From Monarcha castaneiventris obscurior (taxonomy: Eukaryota; Chordata; Aves; Passeriformes; Monarchidae): DNA of 64,000 nucleotides. Location: positions 7,121,501-7,185,500 of the forward strand of contig JAMPIT010000258.1 in assembly GCA_026261815.1 (NCBI GenBank). Reading direction: 5' to 3'. The position numbers were made by a program, and so were the translations under genes. Positions 24,301-36,790 of this stretch are shown piece by piece. The notes beneath the pieces were generated by a model. The model had not been told where the DNA came from and did not search any database. It saw nothing but the letters and a program-made list of their open reading frames with translations. Within the stretch, counting starts at the first letter, position 1, and the number at the start of each line of letters is the position of its first letter.

Positions 24301-25000
24301 GGTGGGCTGGGGAGGCAGAAAATGCCCCTGTACAGATCTCAGATGATTTCTAGGAAATAATAGAAGCGACGGGAATGGTTATCCATAGGATCCATAGGAT
24401 TGCACTGTCCTCTTACCTACACATCCCTGCCCTGAACATTTTGAAGTCAGCGAGGAATTCAAGGCAAAGGAGAGATACTACCCAGACAAATGCATGTAAA
24501 TATGGAAGGGTCTCATATTTCAGAAAATCAAGTCCTCCTTTAACACATATTGCATTCAATAAAAGAGTTACACAGATTTTTAAGGTGCTATCCTTACTTT
24601 GAAAAACAGAGCAAATATTTGTCTTGCCATCATCAAAATTATGAAAATCCTTTAAAAAAACCAGCACATTTTCAACTGTATGACCTGGAAAAGGAGAGAT
24701 TTCAAGAGTAACAAATGAAGTTGTATATACCTTTCTTTGCAAATAAATATTTTTCTTAGGCTGAACTCTTGCAATATAATTATTCATTTAGCCTTCACAG
24801 GCACAGAAAAAAGAATAATATCACCCAGAAAAAATCCATAGTCACAGAAATCAAACTCCTCCCAAGACACAAGAGACAGATTTGTTTTTTGAGAGTTCTT
24901 TCTCTGTAATTTTACATCCTTCTGACATCAGGCATGCTTCCTCTCAGCCTTATGGGCATAGGAAACAATCACATTTTTGCATTGTTTCACTGCAGATGGG
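24301..25000. other. Non-coding unique sequence, nothing supported
   Basis: A 124-codon minus frame (24413-24787) is the longest. It has no domain I recognise and is interrupted upstream. No repeat was identified. Confidence 0.5.
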
Positions 25001-25026
25001 TAGATAGATAGATAGATAGATAGATA
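25001..25026. repeat. (TAGA)6 microsatellite
   Basis: Six perfect TAGA units plus TA. On the plus strand this also reads as tandem GATA sites, incidental to the repeat. Confidence 0.95.
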
Positions 25027-25739
25027 TTTTAAGAATGGGCACAGAGTTCAAGGAAGACAAGGTAAGAAGATGGCAGTCTGAACCGAGTGGAAATATTTTA
25101 TACTTGGTAATAGTGCTTTGTTTTCATCCTCTTCCATACTTCAGGCATATATTTTTACTTAATATTGACAAACCTGTCAGAGCCAGGCTCTTGCAGATTT
25201 CCTCTTCAGCAATCTGTTTCCTTGTTTGGTTTTCTTTGTTGTTTAAACACATTATAGGTTTTAACACAGGTCATCTTTCCTCCATACTCAGGTAAGATTT
25301 CAGGAAGGTTTCTGATAGTTTACTGACTCTATTAAAAAATGCAGGACTGTGGGATTTTGCTGTGTCACCTGGACAGGAACCTTTTCAGGCTGGATAATTC
25401 AGACCATCTTGATCTGAGGTAGTGCTTTGATAGGAAACCTCAGTATAGGGCATGGATTTGGAAGGGCATATTCCTGGTGATTCAGTAACTAATGCCCCTC
25501 TTCTGAACTTAGTCTAAAAAAGTTGTTACAAAGTGCTCAGCTGTGCTGGATGTTCTTGGCTTTGGACAGAAGGAAGCAGCACCTCAGGATGTTTGCTATT
25601 GAAAATGTACTAAGCTAGTGAGAACTTACCCCCAAATGCAGCTTTTCCCTGCCCAAATTTCAAACGGAAATGGTATTCTTCACTTTCAGGGATTCTGAAA
25701 AATGTCATGCTGTGCTGCTGTGTAGAGTTCATCAGTGCA
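25027..25739. other. Non-coding unique sequence, nothing supported
   Basis: A CTCAGGTAAGAT at about 25289 resembles a 5' splice site, but the upstream open frame has no domain and there is no matching acceptor. No repeat was recognised. Confidence 0.45.
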
Positions 25740-25845
25740 CTGCTTTCTCAGAAATAAGGGAATGTGATAAAAGAAATTACTCCATGTAGAGTTTTACAAA
25801 GTGCTCTGGGATCCTTTTGATAAAAGATATTATATCAGACATTGT
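25740..25845 (+). mobile_element. MIR/L2-like ancient fragment (candidate)
   Basis: TTCTCAGAAATAAGGGAATG followed by GTTTTACAAAGTGCTCTGGG, ATCCTTTTGATAAAAGATAT and TATATCAGA parallels the L2/MIR-type tail (TTGTAAAGCGCTTTGGGATC, CTTTTGATGAAAGGCGCTAT, ATAA). The tail match is good and the upstream part is weak. Confidence 0.55.
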
Positions 25846-27625
25846 GATAGGTAGTACTTATTAATACCTGTCATATTGTGACTTTCTCAATCACTTTTAT
25901 TCTGCTTGGAGCAGTCTCAGGAAACCGTGTTTTACCCAATTTACCATAATTGTGATGTGACCCATATTGTACCCTTCCTCTTCCCAAGACCTTTGGAAAT
26001 ATATTATAGATGCTCTCCATGACCTTTCCTAAAAGCTTTTTAATTGAAATGTTGTCATGCAGCTTCCATATTTAAGGTAATTTCATATTTTGATGGCCTT
26101 CAAGCACAAGCTGAAGGAATATTGCAAAGAGGGAGGAGGGTAATGGAGTTGGTTTTTATGTGGGCCCCATTTAGTGCTTTGCTGGATCTGCCACAATGCT
26201 GCATGGTCTAAGACACATGCCAGACTCATCTCCAGCTTTTAGTTTTGCCAAATAAATACCAAGGCTGCAAAGACTTCCTACAAACCCAAATTATACACAG
26301 ACACAAGATGACTTGTTGTGATGCCTTTTCTTGGTTTTAAAATCAAGAGTCAACCATGGTTAGAAAGGAAAAAGGGATTTTACCTTTGTATTTATTTTAA
26401 GGATCTTTAGGTGCACTACATTTAGGTTGAATGCACTTCAGTGCACACTGCAATGAACACCAGATTGAGTATATTATTACAGGTTTTATTAATTAGCATA
26501 TTTATTAAAGATTCTCTAATGAGAGGCTCGAGTGAGCCCCTTTCTTCAAGGAACTTTCCTTGGATGGTTCTATCTTAGTTTACAAACTGTGTTTTGGAGA
26601 GGACCTTGGTGTCTGGGGCATACTGATTTTTAACTACGAAGCTTCTAAAATGTTTAGTCTCTTAGCTTGACAAACAAGTCTAAGAATGTAGGCTAAAAAA
26701 ACCACTAAGAATACAGAAGTTGTAAAAAGGTATAAAAGGGATATAAAAGAAAAGGTAAAAAATCATCATAGCATCAGTTGCAATAAAGTATCACAAAGTG
26801 TGTTTGCTTTTACCACTCCATCTTTTGCTCTCTGGAGTGTAGGAGAGGACTGTCTTGTGACAGGACTTCCGTGTTATTATTTTTGTAACTCTCACCTTGG
26901 TTGGAACTTGTGCTGTGCTTAGCACAAAATAGTCCTGTTTTCTTGTTAGGACATTATGGTACTATACATTATTATTGTTAGAAACTGTAATATTTGTGGC
27001 TTGGAAAAATGAGTTTTATGACTTATGTTATTGTCCAAATGCTTATATCTGGTTGACTGAATGCCTGTGTGGAGGCTTTTGATCTCTGCAAACACTTATG
27101 TTACAATCTTGTAATCTGTAAGGTAGTTCAAATATATTTTCTTAGGAATGTGGATCCAAAAATATCGGCCAGGGCTCTATATTGGGTAAGTCATATTCAA
27201 ACAAGAGGAGAGAAAGCTACGTATTTAGCAGTGGCTTCATTTCAAAATAAACATTCGAGCTTATTTCCTTTTGTACATATCACAGAGGACTATAAAAATC
27301 AGCACAGCAAGTAGGCAAAAGAAAACTTTCCCTCTTTTCTCTAGGTAGGGATTTGTTAGATAGTAAATTATGATATTGTTCTGTCACAAAAAAAGTCAGA
27401 CCATCACAAAATTCAGAAAAGAATTTTATTTATTATAGTAGGGCAAAATGCTGTGTTACAGTCCAGAACTGAATTTATTCATGGTACAGCTTTTGTTGTA
27501 CTGGGGATTCCAGCAGTTCCATCTTATGAGCTTCCACAGGTGAAGAACCACAGAATATGCAGAAAAGATCAGTCACTGCAGATAAAAAATTCTGCAGTGT
27601 TGCTTGGACAAAGGAATTATTCATT
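25846..27625. other. Non-coding unique sequence, nothing supported
   Basis: AT-rich DNA with only short frames and no recognisable repeat. A small hairpin (TTGTGCT...AGCACAA) near 26910 is too short to interpret. Confidence 0.5.
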
Positions 27626-27749
27626 GGGCCAGATTCTCTGTTGTGTAGTTTTCCTTAGCTGTATTGAGTTCATTGACTGATTTTTATTGACCTTATTTCT
27701 TTGACTTCATCGTGGGTATTCTGATTTACATCAGCTCAGGATCTGGCTC
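27626..27749. mobile_element. Ancient palindromic (MITE-like) element, copy 2
   Basis: Starts GGGCCAGATTCTCTG and ends CTGATTTACATCAGCTCAGG, ATCTGGCTC. The right terminus reversed is GAGCCAGATCCT, pairing with the left GGGCCAGATTCT. GTTCATTGACTGA and TTGACTTCAT lie near the middle. This fits the GGGCCAGAT...TTTACACCAGCTGAGGATCTGGCCC pattern of the old palindromic family. Confidence 0.65.
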
Positions 27750-27876
27750 TTGGTACTTAATTTGCACCATAAATTTCAGAAAGTCTTTTGAAATGGAATC
27801 TGCAGTGTAGCTAATGAGAGCTGATGCTCAACGCTGGATACTTTCCCAATAGTCTGTCACGTGGCACTAAACATTA

Positions 27877-27962
27877 TGGGCCAAGTACTGATTTCACATT
27901 TTTAAGCCAAATTCCTATTGACCCCAAGAGGAGTTTCATGTGAGAAATGCTAGCAGGATATA
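27877..27962. mobile_element. Ancient palindromic (MITE-like) element, copy 3
   Basis: TGGGCCAAGTACTGATTTCAC on the left and CATGTGAGAAATGCTAGCAG, GATAT on the right are imperfect inverted arms (ATTTC-ACAT against ATGTGAGAAAT). The inner AAATTCCTATTGA pairs with CCAAGAGGAGTTT. It lies only about 130 bases from copy 2, so the two may derive from one longer or tandem insertion. Confidence 0.5.
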
Positions 27963-30900
27963 TCCTATTATTTCCCGAGAAGGTCAATGTTCTGATAGAA
28001 GTGGATGAAGCTGTCTTTTTCAGAGCTGTCAAGCAACTTGGCTTAATGCAGTGATGGAATCTCACCATGATAATAGAAACCTGGCACGCCTGCCTTGGTG
28101 CATCACATTGTAGCTGACCGTGAGTCCTTGTCCTTGCTTTATGGGATGGCTGAAATTCAGACCTTCTGAATGAGGTATTAGTTACTGGAAGTGTAAGCAG
28201 CTCCAGTCACAGGAAAATGTATGCCTCTCACACCATCGTGTGTTAACCATTTATATTTATAGTTGTATTAATTCTTTGCTGAGTTTTTATTCCTCTATTT
28301 CATCTTCTGTGCATGATGAAGGAAACCCTTGAGTAGATTTTTGGATCTCAGGTAATAGTAGCAAAATAACTACAATTCAGACACTGAACAGCATTAGCTG
28401 ACAGAGAAAAATCAATCCATTGCTGGTCACTCAACATTTGTTCTACCTCTGGCAAAGAATAAACAAAATATCCTCTGAATTTGCTGTAGCTGTTACTGAC
28501 CATATTACAGTTCTGTGGCACCTCCACTTTCAGTCTGTGTGTTTTGTCTGCCTCTTGATCTCCCAATTTGCTTTAAGTATGCTTGGATAATGCTGTTTTC
28601 ACTGTTCTGTGTTATCGTGCAAGGAGACTGCTTGGCCACGTAAACCACCAGAGGAGGGTAGAAGTGTATAAAATCAGAGCCATAAAAAGCTGTTTTATGC
28701 CACTTTCTTCCCTGCAGGGTGGCTCAGTGTGCTGCTCCAAGCTGGAAGAGCATTTCCACATCTTCTCCAGCTACAGATTCCTCTGTAAGAATTGAAGCTT
28801 CAACTCTTTGGATATCTCTCTCCTTTCTTCATTTCCAGGCTTTCCATTTTCCCTCCCAGCTGCCAGGCTCTCAGCCCCTGAGCCTGCACTCAGTGCTCTT
28901 TCTCCCTGCTGCTGTGGATCTGCAGCTTGGCCTCTTGCCACAGCGAGTAAAGGCTCAGGCAGGTTTTTCCCCATTTGGTGTCTTTGGCCCAGTCTTTATC
29001 ATGACTCTGTATGAAAGCCTACTTGTTTTTCCAAACCACTTTTTCAAGGACTTTGATGCACTTCATATGTTCCTTCTAAAGGGGTTTGGTCTTGCTTGAA
29101 GCTGAAGTCATTTCTCCTTTCTGCCTTTCCCTGCATATTAAAAGACAGAAGGATGCAGTGACTTCATGGCATTCTCAGGACTGCCCAAATGGACTTCTTC
29201 TGAGCAGAAGATTCAGATGTTTTTGTCCTGATGGTTCTTGGTCTCCTTTAATTTGTATTTCAGCTTCTAAAGTTCTGTGTCAAGAGAACCCTTCAGATGA
29301 GCTCCTGGGGGAATGACACATGGGGAAAAGACTGTGGGGTGCCTTCTGTGGCATTTAAAATTCTTTCCTTTCGCTTGCTGAGCTGTATCTTGTTACTCAG
29401 CAAGATGGGAAAGGTCAGTAACGATTATTTAACTTTTTTTTTTAGGTATGTATTTTGGGATGCAAAAATATCATTAATCTCAGTATCTCAGTTTGAGAAC
29501 TGGAGAAGTGATGGCCAGTTTTGTATTATTGTCTCCTGAACAGAATTGACACTATTTGCTGTTATCTGTGTGAACAGCTGGCACATGTCACAAGTATAAG
29601 TTCCCTGGAATAAGTGGTGGGTGAGGAACACCATCCTCATCATCATGGCCTTGGATCAGGCTCGTCTTGTCCACTTCACCAACACTACACTGAGGCCAGG
29701 ACACTGTGCAATATATTTCCCTGTTTACATATGTGAGTAGAAATAGCTATGTGAAATATATACATATATGACTAGAACATATATCAACAGAAATGGCTAA
29801 AGGGGGAACCTTCCCCAGTTGCCATTGGGCAATGGATGAGGGCAGGTGAGTTTAGGGCAGTTTTGTCCACATTTTCACTGATGATCCAAAGTCCTTTGCA
29901 TGCTTTGGCTTTCTTTACAGAACTAAGAGTTTTCTTTAGAGAGCACTGGTGTAAAATGGGAGTAGATATTGTTAGTGAGCTGTGACAGCTACTGGCTGCC
30001 TGGTTTGGATTAAGGTATTGGTCTGCCTCTGCACATGTCTACAGCCCTAACTGATCCTTTTTTTAGCATTTTGCTGAGATTTGCTCTAAGCTAGGAGCTT
30101 GATCTGGGGCTTTCTCAGTAATCAGTGAAGAAAAAGGCACTTCCATAGTGAATTTGATCTTAGGTTGGCTCACATGCTTTCTGGAGGTGTCTGTCTCTCT
30201 CAGTTAGCTGGTTAGGTTGCTTAAGGTGACTTAACTCCTAAATAAGGTGCATCAATTCAGTTACAAAGGAGTGTGACCTCCTTAACCTAATCCAGGCATG
30301 AGTGGATCTGAAGCAGTGTAAAAGAAAGGGCGCCAGGTTTTCTTTCCTGGAAAGGAACCCTGATTTTGGGAAGTACTTCTGAAGTAGTCAGGATTTTTTG
30401 TTTCCCCTTTGAGATGTGTGCTCTAAGGCTGTAAGGTGCCCCCAGGCTTTCTTAGGAAGAGGGGAATGGCCAGGGTGTTTGAGAAGTGGTCCTGTTTGGG
30501 TAATACTTGATTTCTGACAAGCCTTGTGTTGCTTTATTATTTTAAAAGAAGGATGCTGAAGGGAATAGCACAGAGGCTTCTGTATCAGCTGCCTTTTTGG
30601 GAAACAATGATCCCATCAGATTGCCAGTATGACTCATGCTGGGGGTTTGAATCATTTTTATTGCACTGCTGATGATGGCTTGGAAAAGTCAAGTTTTGGT
30701 CATCAATTCATTCTACATCTTTTATATTGACTGACTCTTGTATATCAGAAACATGGTCAGTTAGACATTTTTATGAGTCTGAGGAAAGATGTTCTGTGTA
30801 AATAACATATAGCCAAGAATAAAAAGCCAAATGGGCACATAGGACCTGATAATGGGAAAGTGTGAAGGCTTTAAAGCTGTATTTTGTTTGTAGCATACTA

Positions 30901-31949
30901 AATCAGAGAACTGAATAAAGAGATTTCTCAAATAACAGAAATAAACATTATGTTAAAGGTTTGAAAAGTTTCAATATTACACAGAGCCACCTAGGTTCTC
31001 AAACAACTGAGAACAGACCATTTCAGGGGAAAAATTTATTTAAAATCCCACCAAAAACCCCCAAACCCAAGGAGCAAACCTTCCCCTTCTTTTTCTTTGC
31101 TTCTTTTCTGTCCTGGATTGTTTTCCAAATATTTCCATCCTGGTTGTACAGAAGGTTAGGGTGGAGAGGCAGGGAATCAATTATATTATTTTAAAGTGGG
31201 TTTTTAATAGCCTGGCAATGGTTATACTGCTTAGGCAGCAGCGTAGCTTTGCTGTAGTTTTTTCCCAGGATTTATTTTTCACTTTATAGCTCTTTCTTTG
31301 CCCATATTGCAACTATTTAACACCTCTCTCTACAAGTCTCCCACCTGATTTCTTTTATAAGTCTCAGCTACCCTTTACAACTTACATTTTCTTTACCTTG
31401 AAGCCTCAACTGAGAAGGTTTGAGAATATCAGGCGAATATGGGTTTGGGAGCTGAGAAAGAACAAAAAGAGTGATGTCTCCCCAGAAGTTTTGCAGATGC
31501 TGTGTGACCTGTCAGGGATAGATGGCAAAGGGACCTCAGTGTGGGCTGAGCACTGGAAGAGTTGATGGGGAAACTGATGATGTGTCCCTTTCCCCATCAT
31601 CATGCTGATTTACAGCTAATTCTGTTTAGAAGCAGAAAGTCGTTAAATTTGTGGGTTTGGACCTGAAAGATCACATGGCTTCTTTTGGAAAAGGATGCTA
31701 AAATATATTCTGTTTAAACTCTTCAAATACCTATATATAAATACTATATTTGAGGTTTTTTATCTCAACATAAGCCAAATATCAGAATGTTTGCACTTTG
31801 CAATGAAGAAGAGGTTTTTTCCACTTTGGCTGTACTTTAACCACTACATTAGACTGTGTTTTAAAATCTCAGTGACAAGCCTCAAGAAATGCTCCAAGAA
31901 AACCCTGCAGCAGAGTCTGAGTGTGTTTATCTCATTTCACATTAGTTAA
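27963..31949. other. Non-coding unique sequence, nothing supported
   Basis: Four kilobases with no recognised repeat. The 126-codon plus frame at 28719-29099 is rich in Ser, Leu and Pro and overlaps open frames in two other registers, as stop-poor pyrimidine-rich DNA often does. AT-rich text with TATATA-type words lies at 29740-29790. Confidence 0.5.
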
Positions 31950-32022
31950 GGGTAAGGCTTGATGTAGTCCCATTATAATCAGTGGGACTACTCCCATTAG
32001 TATGGCAAGCAGGATTTGGCCC
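31950..32022. mobile_element. Ancient palindromic (MITE-like) element, copy 4
   Basis: GGGTAAGGCTTGATGTAGTC, CCATTATAATCAGTGGGACT, ACTCCCATTAGTATGGCAAG and CAGGATTTGGCCC follow the family's right arm closely (GTGGGACTACTCCCATGAGTAAGGC...GCAGGATTTGGCCC). The left arm is shortened. Orientation is ambiguous because the element is palindromic. Confidence 0.6.
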
Positions 32023-33137
32023 TTTGTTTGTGATTACACATTCTCTGCCTGGTCTGTTAGACTGAAGGGTATAATAAAATTAAACTATTGGATTAGAATG
32101 GTAATTTCAAAACACAAATCAGCAAGGGAACATGATTACATTTGCTTTTGGAGGATAAAGGGAAACATTCCTGTTTCTCTCTTGGTGTATCTAGGCTGCC
32201 TAATGGAAGTAATTGTGTGTATCCAGAACAAGAATGTGAAAAACTGCAGAAATATGGAGAGCAAAAATGTGCTTCTAAAAAGAAGGAAAAAAAAACCCAC
32301 AAATTCTTCTGATTCTTCCTGAGGTTTAGATCAGCAAACATTTCTAAAAGCTACCGAAATCATTAAGGGTTGCTCCTGAACAGATTTTATCTGTATGGGA
32401 CTAAGAATAGTTTTTCAGTATAAATAGCCCTCTTTATCCAAAAAAAGAAGTCACCTTTTTCTTTTCTTGATGATCTAGGATGGTGACTACAACAAGATGT
32501 GTTCTGGAAGGGGAAATTACTTGCAGTTTCACTGGGTGTTAGGAACTTAAAAGTTCGTCCATCCCTGTTTTTCTCCAGAAGATGATGAGAGCATGGTTTG
32601 CAAAACAAATGCCCTCATTGAGCAGTTTGCTGTAAAAGCTGGTGCTCAGTGCTAGGAGCTGGCTTTCACAGGGCATCTTGGAAATTATTGAAAATTTCCT
32701 TATTGAATTATGCACATTTTGGATCCATCTCCCAGCAATTTGCATTTCAGCTTCTACAAAATTCTTTGAAACATAACAAATTAAGCTTCTGTGTTTTCTG
32801 TCAGGATAAATAGCATAAACCTCATTTAACAGACAAGCAGAACTAAGGCCACAAATGATTCATGCACTTCCATCTGCACTTGGGTATCCACCATGTTTTC
32901 AGCCCTAGGAAAACCATTTTCCCATTGTATTTCTGGTTTCCATTCCTCTCACCACTGGTCCCTGATACTTCAGATTCTTTTGCACTATAAGAGCATCCAG
33001 TATCCTTTCTCTGTAACCCCCTAAAAACATGTCATATTACGTTTTTTGCTCAACTTATCTCCTTTTTTTTTTTAACCTACCATGTAAAGGTGCAATCTGC
33101 ACATCTTTCAGAGCACATCCACTTTTGCAGAGCAATA
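32023..33137. other. Non-coding unique sequence, nothing supported
   Basis: Short frames only (up to 106 codons). No repeat family was identified, though the stretch just before the ancient CR1 could be its unrecognised 5' continuation. Confidence 0.45.
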
Positions 33138-33720
33138 TAGAAACATCAGAAAAGCCCTGCTGAGGCAGGCAGGGATCTAACTCAGGGCACTGTCTCCTAC
33201 AGTGGCAGCAATAAAGCTGCTCAATAAAGAGGGTGGATCAGGCTGGCCACTGCCTGCAGTCCCTTCCCTTCTCAACCTCTCAGCAGCCACCAGCACTGGA
33301 TTAGGGGTATTAAAAAACACATCCTCACTTACTCACTCTAGGACCTGTTTGTGGACCTGATGTCCCCAGAGTTCTTTTTAAACTTGCCAGTACTATCTGT
33401 GTCCATGGCCTCCTATGGCTACAGATTCCAGAAGTTCAGTGCCTGCTATTTAACCACTATAATTTTGTCTGGTTTAACCCTGTGTTTCACTAGTTTCAGT
33501 AATAATAATGCTTTTAATTGGGAGACTTGGTGAGTAACAACTCTGTTTTCTGATTCCATATTACCCACAAGCTCCAGGATTTTGTAAACCTCTATCCATC
33601 TTTCAGACTTCTCTACAAGCTGAAAAAAATCAGCATTTTCAAAATCTCCTCGTTAGGCAGCTGCATCATCATCTTACTCATCTGTAACCCTTCTCTGTAC
33701 CGTCTCCTTCTGCTATGTCA
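33138..33720 (-). mobile_element. Ancient CR1-type LINE 3' fragment
   Basis: Reading along the plus strand: AGAAACATCAGAAAAGCCCT, GCAGGGATCTAACTCAGGGC, TGGACCTGATGTCCCCAGAG, TTCTTTTTAAACTTGCCAG, GGCCTCCTATGGCTACAGAT, TCCAGAAGTTCAGTGCC, TTTTGTAAACCTCTATCC, CAAGCTGAAAAAAATCAGC and GTAACCCTTCTCTGTACC. The order matches the complement of the old amniote CR1 consensus (catagaatgg-type start, 'ttctttttgaac', 'ggcatcctatggcaacgagttccacag', 'tttgtaaacctctatcat', 'ttgcccttctctgtacc'). Divergence is high, so it is far older than the adjacent CR1. Confidence 0.78.
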
Positions 33721-34440
33721 TAGATTCATAGAAATGTAGAATCACAGAATGATTTGGGCTGGAAGGGATCTTTAAAGGCCATCTAGTCCAACCCCCTGCA
33801 ACGAACAGGGAGATCTTCAACTAGATCAGGCTGTTCAGAGCCCTGTCCAACCTCACCTTGTTTGCTTCCAGGGATGGGGCATCCATGACCTCTGTGGGCA
33901 GCTTGTGCCAGTGTTTTACCACCCTCACTGAAAAAATGTCATCCTTATATCTAGTCTGAATTGATTCTTTTTTAGTTACTATTTATTCCTTTTTGGTTTC
34001 CCTTGTCCTACTGGCCCTGCCAACAAATCTGTCCCATGTTTCTTTCAGGGCCTCAGTAAGTACTGAAAGACCACAGCAAAATCTCCCCAGAGCTTTCACT
34101 TCTCCAGGCTGACCAACATCAACCTTCCCTCATCAACCATTTTCTCCAGGCTGGCCATCTCAGCCTTTCCTCATAGGAGACATGATCCAATCCCCTGATC
34201 ATCCTTGTGTTCTTCTCTGACTGGTCCACATCCTCTTTATGTCCCAGAGCTGGATGCAGTACTCCACATGTCCTTCCTAGAATGCAGGAACCAAACACAG
34301 GATTCAAAACATTCATGTTCACAAGGGTGTGTACAGCAGTAAAATCATTCTGGCTTGTATGCAACAGTTTTCCTGGTGGTTCCCAACATCCTGTCGGGGA
34401 TTTTTTGGCTGCCATTGTAGCAAATAAAAATGGGCAGTGA
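33721..34440 (-). mobile_element. CR1 LINE, 3' part, about 0.7 kb
   Basis: Begins TAGATTCATAGAAATGTAGA, ATCACAGAATGATTTGGGC, then TGGAAGGGATCTTTAAAGGC, CATCTAGTCCAACCCCCTGC. It continues through CCAGGGATGGGGCATCCATG, CCTCACTGAAAAAATGTC, CTTCTCCAGGCTGACCAAC, CCTTTCCTCATAGGAGA, GAGCTGGATGCAGTACTCCA and TTTTTTGGCTGCCATTGTAG. This is the complement of the CR1 3' UTR extending toward the end of the second open reading frame. The longest frame in it (115 codons) is on the element's antisense-degraded sequence and is not an intact ORF2. It abuts the ancient CR1 with no gap. Confidence 0.92.
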
Positions 34441-36489
34441 ATATTTGACATGTTTTTTGTTAACACGGAGGGGAAGGAATGGAAAGAAGTAGTTTACTTA
34501 AGCTTTAAATTTTTCAGGATGGAGTCTTTAAATAATCATTTGAACACAAGCTACAAACTGAGCCATTTGACATTTTTCTAGTTTTTTTACAGGTCAGGGA
34601 TTTTCTCTGCTCACAGTTTAAGAAAGCAACAGAAATGTAGTTCCAATGGTGATTAGGATGGTTTATGGTTAATGCCAGAGGTTTATGGGTAGGAATGTCC
34701 AATACAGTAGGTTATCTTTAGTCTGCCTAAAGCAGCTTCTGTGCGGTTTATTCTTGTTGTTTTTCAAATTAACTGGTGCTGAAATGGGACCAAGATTTAA
34801 GAAAGTGAACAGAGAACAGGTAGAAAATGTCTACTCCATTAAAATGATACTCAAATATTTTAAGCACTCTGTCATTCTAGTGGCCTATGGAAGGCATATC
34901 AAACTCTTTGCAGGCCAAATAAAATGATAAAGGTCTTCCCTTTGCCTGATCTGCTTGCAGCTGTTGCAGCCTTTTGGTGTGATTTACTTTCAACACAAGG
35001 CATTTTGTTAAGGCAGAGGCATGCAGTAAGGACTGTAGGATTAACCAGAGATGGGGTGGAGCAAAGGGGACCCTGCACCAGCCCCTGCCCAGACCCAGAG
35101 CGTCCAGGAGGTGCCCCTGGGCACATGGACTTTTGCCTAGAGAGGCAAGAAGGGATCTGAACTCCCTTGCAGGGAGCTGGCCTTCCCATAGCACCTGGAA
35201 GTCGTGTTTTGCTTCATCCTACTGGGATCCCTGAATAATTTGCTCGTGGTCCTTGCCTGACCTAAGCAAGCAGGATTAGGTGTACAGCAAACACAGATCA
35301 AAAAGACAAAACTTTGTCTCTCAGTAGTTTACAGGTCATGTTGAATGGGATGACCATAGTTTTCAGCCTCTCAGATGACTGAAATGAGAATTACCCAGGG
35401 ATCCATGTTGTACCCTAATGAAGCAGTACATGTACCAAGGAGGACACGTAGTTGGGTAGAAAAGAATGTTCCAATCTCTGTTCAAAACTGAGTAAAGTAA
35501 ATTTTATGACAATTTTTTAATATAAAGAATGCTGAAAATGCATTTTAATAATATAATATGTTGCTAAGAAAATAAAAGAGGACTATCCAAAAATATATTT
35601 ATTCTCATGGCAAGCCTTTTGAGATTTTCAAGTGTTCTCAGGTGAAGCTGTGTAACAAAGACATACAATTGTCTCCTCTACTTGCTAACGACTCCCAGTG
35701 ATAGTCATCCTTCAATTTCTTTGTCACTAAGGGAAGTAGGTAGTTAGTAATTAAACACACTGAAAAAAGAAAATGAACAGAAAATATTAATTAAGGATTA
35801 GGTAAATCTTGCTTAACTGAACACGTGCAAATACTGTGGGAAGGAAACATGGAGTTGCTATACAGAAAATGACCTACAGAGTTTGCTCTACTAAGGACTC
35901 ACAAGGAATCGTGATGAAGGAAATGAACACAGCCTTTAGAAACTGGTGGGGTTTATTCCCATCAGGTATCTGGAATTTATAGTAATATCTTTTTAAACAC
36001 AGATTGGTGAAACTTACATTTCCATGCCCTGTGTTAGGTTGAAAAGATATATCATTATTTTCAGAAAATGGAAGAGAGAGCTTGAAAGTCTTTTAAAACC
36101 ATATTGGGACAACATTTTGGTGTCGTATGAAACAGCAATTCAGGCAAAGGCAATTGATTCAAACAAGATATAAACCAATCTTACCTTGCTATAACCCACA
36201 GTATTCCTTAAGTCCTTCTGGAAAGAGAGCCAACAGTAAAGGAAATAATTTTCTTTTTATGACACCTGATATAGACAAATTTAGGAATCTCACAGTAAAA
36301 GCCCACCTGCAACACTCTCAAATTTCATGAAGTTTCAAGGAAGGCAATGGCCTCGGAGCCCCAGTGCCAGGAGCGGGTGCTTAGTGGCAGGATGAAGCAC
36401 TACCTTATGCTCATCTACAAAAACCAATAGTTGCTTGGCTCTATCTGACAAACAGACCTGGATATGAAAACTGCCACGAGACTTCATCC
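34441..36489. other. Non-coding unique sequence, nothing supported
   Basis: Overlapping minus frames of 96-105 codons near 34.9-35.2 kb lie in a GC-richer patch with no domain. Nothing else was recognised. Confidence 0.5.
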
Positions 36490-36790
36490 CAGCAAGGCAC
36501 GAGTGGAGTTAATGCATTTCAGCTGCATAAACTGCAAATATATATAACATGGCATGTATAGAAAGGCCACTGAATCTTTAAAGGGAAACAGGCAGAGCTA
36601 ATAGGTTTCTTTGAATATAAACATCAGTATATATTTTCGTGACTCAACTCAGCATATTCTATATGGGTTGTAATTTTAAAATTAGTGGTTGAAGGGAGAG
36701 ATAAGCACCATCAATAAATTAAACTGTAACCCAGCGGTTTAGTCATGAAAGGTTAAAATAAACTTGCTTGATTGATTATGAATTTTAAAC
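36490..36790. promoter_or_regulatory. Candidate conserved non-coding element with PBX/HOX-type sites
   Basis: TGATTGAT at 36769-36776 overlaps TGATTATG at 36773-36780, giving two PBX-HOX-like composite sites in register. Upstream are ATCAATAAATTAAAC, AAAATTAGTGG and AGAGATAAGCA. The block is AT-rich and repeat-free. Conservation is inferred, not measured. Confidence 0.33.

Noticed and set aside
25283..25300. CTCAGGTAAGAT resembling an exon end and 5' splice site
   Set aside because: The upstream frame has no recognisable protein similarity and there is no convincing acceptor, so an isolated donor-like word is expected by chance.
28719..29099. 126-codon plus frame rich in Ser, Leu and Pro
   Set aside because: Pyrimidine-rich DNA leaves several registers open at once, and no domain or splice structure supports it.
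34119..34466. 115-codon minus frame
   Set aside because: It lies within the CR1 3' region and is a by-product of the transposon sequence, not an intact ORF2 or a host gene.
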